Assembly (NCBI RefSeq): GCF_016654005.1 | Contig: NZ_JAEPWN010000007.1 | Span: 124,001 to 188,000 of the forward strand | Direction of reading: 5' to 3' | From: Brevundimonas nasdae | GTDB taxonomy: Bacteria > Pseudomonadota > Alphaproteobacteria > Caulobacterales > Caulobacteraceae | DNA length: 64,000 nt | In this document: positions 62,460 through 64,000 of the stretch, piece after piece | Layout of the letters: each line of letters begins with the position of its first letter | Numbering within the stretch: the stretch's first letter is position 1 | Notes under the pieces: generated by a model | The model's database searches: none | What the model was told of the DNA's origin: nothing | Seen by the model: only the letters and a program-made list of their open reading frames with translations | Program-made: the position numbers and the translations under genes

Positions 62460-63524
62460 GTGACGAAAGCCCCGATTTCAACCTCGCGCAAGCCGACGAT
62501 CAAGGATGTCGCCGCCCGAGCCGGCGTATCCTTCAAGACGGTGTCGCGTGTCCTCAACGCCGAGGCGGGGGTAAGAGCGGACGTGCGCGACCGCGTGCGG
62601 GCGGCTGTCGTCGCCTTGGGCTACACGCCCAACCTTGCCGCACGCGGGCTGAGTGGCGGGCGCAGCCGACTGATCGGCCTTGTCACCTATGCGACGGCCG
62701 AGGGCTTTCTCGAAAACCAAGCTTATCTGGCCGAGCTGGAAACAGGGTTGATCGACCGTTGCCAGGCGCTCGGGTCAAGTCTGGTGATCGAGATTGTCCG
62801 TGCGGACGCTGATTTGGACTCGGAGATCCGGGCCGTGACCGGCGGCCTGACAAAGGACGCCTTCATCCTGCCGACGCCGCTGGCGGACAATATGCGGGTC
62901 ATCTCGGCGCTGGAGGCCACCGGCGCGCCGGTGGTTCGCATTGCGCCGACCCTCGACCTGGACCGCTGCCTCTACGTGGGCATGGATGACGAGGCGGCGG
63001 CGGCTGAGATGACCCAGCGACTGTTGACATTGGGGCATCGACGCATCGCCCTGATCAGCGGCCACCCTGGCCATGGCGCGGCGGAAGCGCGCCGTCAGGG
63101 CTATGTTCGCGCCCTGCGCACCGCCGGAATCGAGATCGATCCAAGGCTGATTCGGCAGGGCTGGTTCACCGAGGCGTCCGGCTTCGAGGCCGCGATGGCT
63201 TTGATGGATCTGGACGAGCCTCCGACCGCCGTTTTCGCCTCCAATGACATGATGGCGGTCGGCGTGCGCCGGGCCGCGCGGCTGCGGTCCGAAGATCCTG
63301 CCGCAGCCAGTCTTTCGATCGTCGGCTTCGATGGGCTTCGGACGGTCATGGCGGGCTGGCCGACCCTAACCACCGTGCGCCAACCGCTGACGCAAATGGC
63401 ATGGGCGGCGATGGACGTGGCCGACGCTCTAGTCGAGGGGAGGGGGCTGACGTCGGTTCTGTTGCCGTATAGCCTGTTAGACGGCCAAAGCGCAGCAGCG
63501 CCCCATACCGTACCGATCGGCTGA
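62460..63524 (+). CDS. LacI-family transcriptional regulator
   Basis: 354 residues from a GTG start. N-terminal HTH (TIKDVAARAGVSFKTVSRVLN) and hinge (YTPNLAARGLSGGRSRLIGLVT), followed by a complete periplasmic-binding-like sugar domain (AVFASNDMMAVGVRRA; LSIVGFDGL; TTVRQPLTQMAWAA). It is the likely owner of the four operator copies and controls the GH3, receptor and esterase genes. The inducer is unknown. Confidence 0.94.
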   Translation: MTKAPISTSRKPTIKDVAARAGVSFKTVSRVLNAEAGVRADVRDRVRAAVVALGYTPNLAARGLSGGRSRLIGLVTYATAEGFLENQAYLAELETGLIDRCQALGSSLVIEIVRADADLDSEIRAVTGGLTKDAFILPTPLADNMRVISALEATGAPVVRIAPTLDLDRCLYVGMDDEAAAAEMTQRLLTLGHRRIALISGHPGHGAAEARRQGYVRALRTAGIEIDPRLIRQGWFTEASGFEAAMALMDLDEPPTAVFASNDMMAVGVRRAARLRSEDPAAASLSIVGFDGLRTVMAGWPTLTTVRQPLTQMAWAAMDVADALVEGRGLTSVLLPYSLLDGQSAAAPHTVPIG

Positions 63525-63575
63525 AACTCGATCCCCACCCTACGATCCCAGTTGCCAAAATCCACCGACTAGATA

Positions 63576-63589
63576 TGGTAACGTTGTCT
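63576..63589. promoter_or_regulatory. LacI-type operator, copy 4
   Basis: TGGTAACGTTGTCT, on the other strand AGACAACGTTACCA, 44 bp upstream of the third GH3 gene. Confidence 0.75.
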
Positions 63590-63633
63590 AACAACAATGA
63601 GGCGCGCCACGAGGCGGGCCCACGGGGACGGAA

Positions 63634-64000
63634 ATGACTTTCAGACCTTTCGCTCACGCCCTTCTGGCCGCCACCGCCTTGGTCGCGCCGATCGATGCGC
63701 AGGCCCAAGTCCAAGCCGCCGCCGCCGATGCGCGCGCCGCCGCCCTGGTCGGGCAAATGACAATGGAAGAGAAGCTGTCGTTGCTACACGGCACCATGCC
63801 TTTGCCGTTCTTCGGCGACACGCCGATCCCCGAAGGGGCAATTCCCGGCGCAGGCTATGTGCCGGGTGTCGAACGTCTAGGCGTGCCGGCTCTGAAGGAG
63901 ACGGACGCCAGCCTAGGCGTGTCGTGGGTGGCCGGGCTCAGAGGCGACGGCGCCACCGCCCTGCCGTCCGGCCTGGCGCTAGCGGCCACCTTCGATCCCG
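63634..64000 (+). CDS. Glycoside hydrolase family 3 (3), cut by window end
   Basis: The first 122 residues are in the window. A signal peptide ends near AQAQ (about 25), then MTMEEKLSLLHGTM, GAGYVPGVERLGVPALKETDASLGVSW and LPSGLALAATFDP, the opening of a GH3 catalytic domain of the BglX type. GGGGACGGAA lies just before the ATG. An operator copy lies 44 bp upstream, placing it in the LacI regulon. The catalytic Asp lies beyond the window. Confidence 0.9.
   Translation, partial: MTFRPFAHALLAATALVAPIDAQAQVQAAAADARAAALVGQMTMEEKLSLLHGTMPLPFFGDTPIPEGAIPGAGYVPGVERLGVPALKETDASLGVSWVAGLRGDGATALPSGLALAATFDP

Overview
High-GC alphaproteobacterial DNA, probably from a Caulobacteraceae member (Brevundimonas-like). 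This is inferred from two large TonB-dependent receptors, the FecI/FecR plus isopeptidase type of lasso-peptide cluster, and a Trb-type conjugation module carrying trbK-alt, DUF2274, DUF2840 and DUF736 genes. The assignment rests on gene content only. No rRNA, tRNA or CRISPR array was seen.

Region 1 (1-7920, + strand) is a tightly packed operon with the look of a phage-defence or restriction system. It encodes an unrecognised protein cut by the window edge, a protein with a degenerate Mrr-like C-terminus, a protein carrying two GHKL ATPase modules (MORC/Hsp90-like at the N-terminus, histidine-kinase-like at the C-terminus), a stand-alone receiver protein, an HNH nuclease of the PtuB type and an N6-adenine methyltransferase. 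I do not recognise this combination as a named system, and it is the best novelty candidate here. Two small XRE regulators (8192-8735) follow, each preceded at the same spacing by the same near-palindrome.

Region 2 (8.8-18.9 kb) is a lasso-peptide cluster. An ECF sigma factor, FecR, a TonB receptor with signalling domain and an S9-family isopeptidase lie on +. The cyclase (C), the RRE-protease (B), a 40-residue precursor (A) and an XRE regulator lie on -. The predicted core starts with Gln rather than Gly but has Glu exactly at position 9.

Region 3 (19.3-43.6 kb) is the backbone of a Tn4371-like integrative conjugative element: GntR-like and LysR regulators, a Fic protein, then on - DUF2274, trbI-G-F-L-K-J-E-D-C-B, CopG, TraG, relaxase, lytic transglycosylase, TraF, DUF2840, an AlpA-like HTH, ArdC, DUF736 and a ParB-like protein. 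trbE carries a one-base frameshift. No integrase, RepA or ParA is visible. An IS110-family transposase (44066-45172) lies at its right end.

Region 4 (45.4-52.8 kb) is a catabolic cluster: LysR, divergent from a DUF1446/AtuA-like protein, its small partner, a CitMHS-type carboxylate transporter, a large alpha/beta hydrolase and a tannase-family esterase.

Region 5 (52.7-64 kb) is a glycan-use locus: three GH3 glycosidases (the last cut by the window end), a TonB receptor, a type-B carboxylesterase and a LacI regulator. Four copies of one palindromic motif (core TGACAACGTTACC) lie in front of these genes and probably define a LacI regulon.
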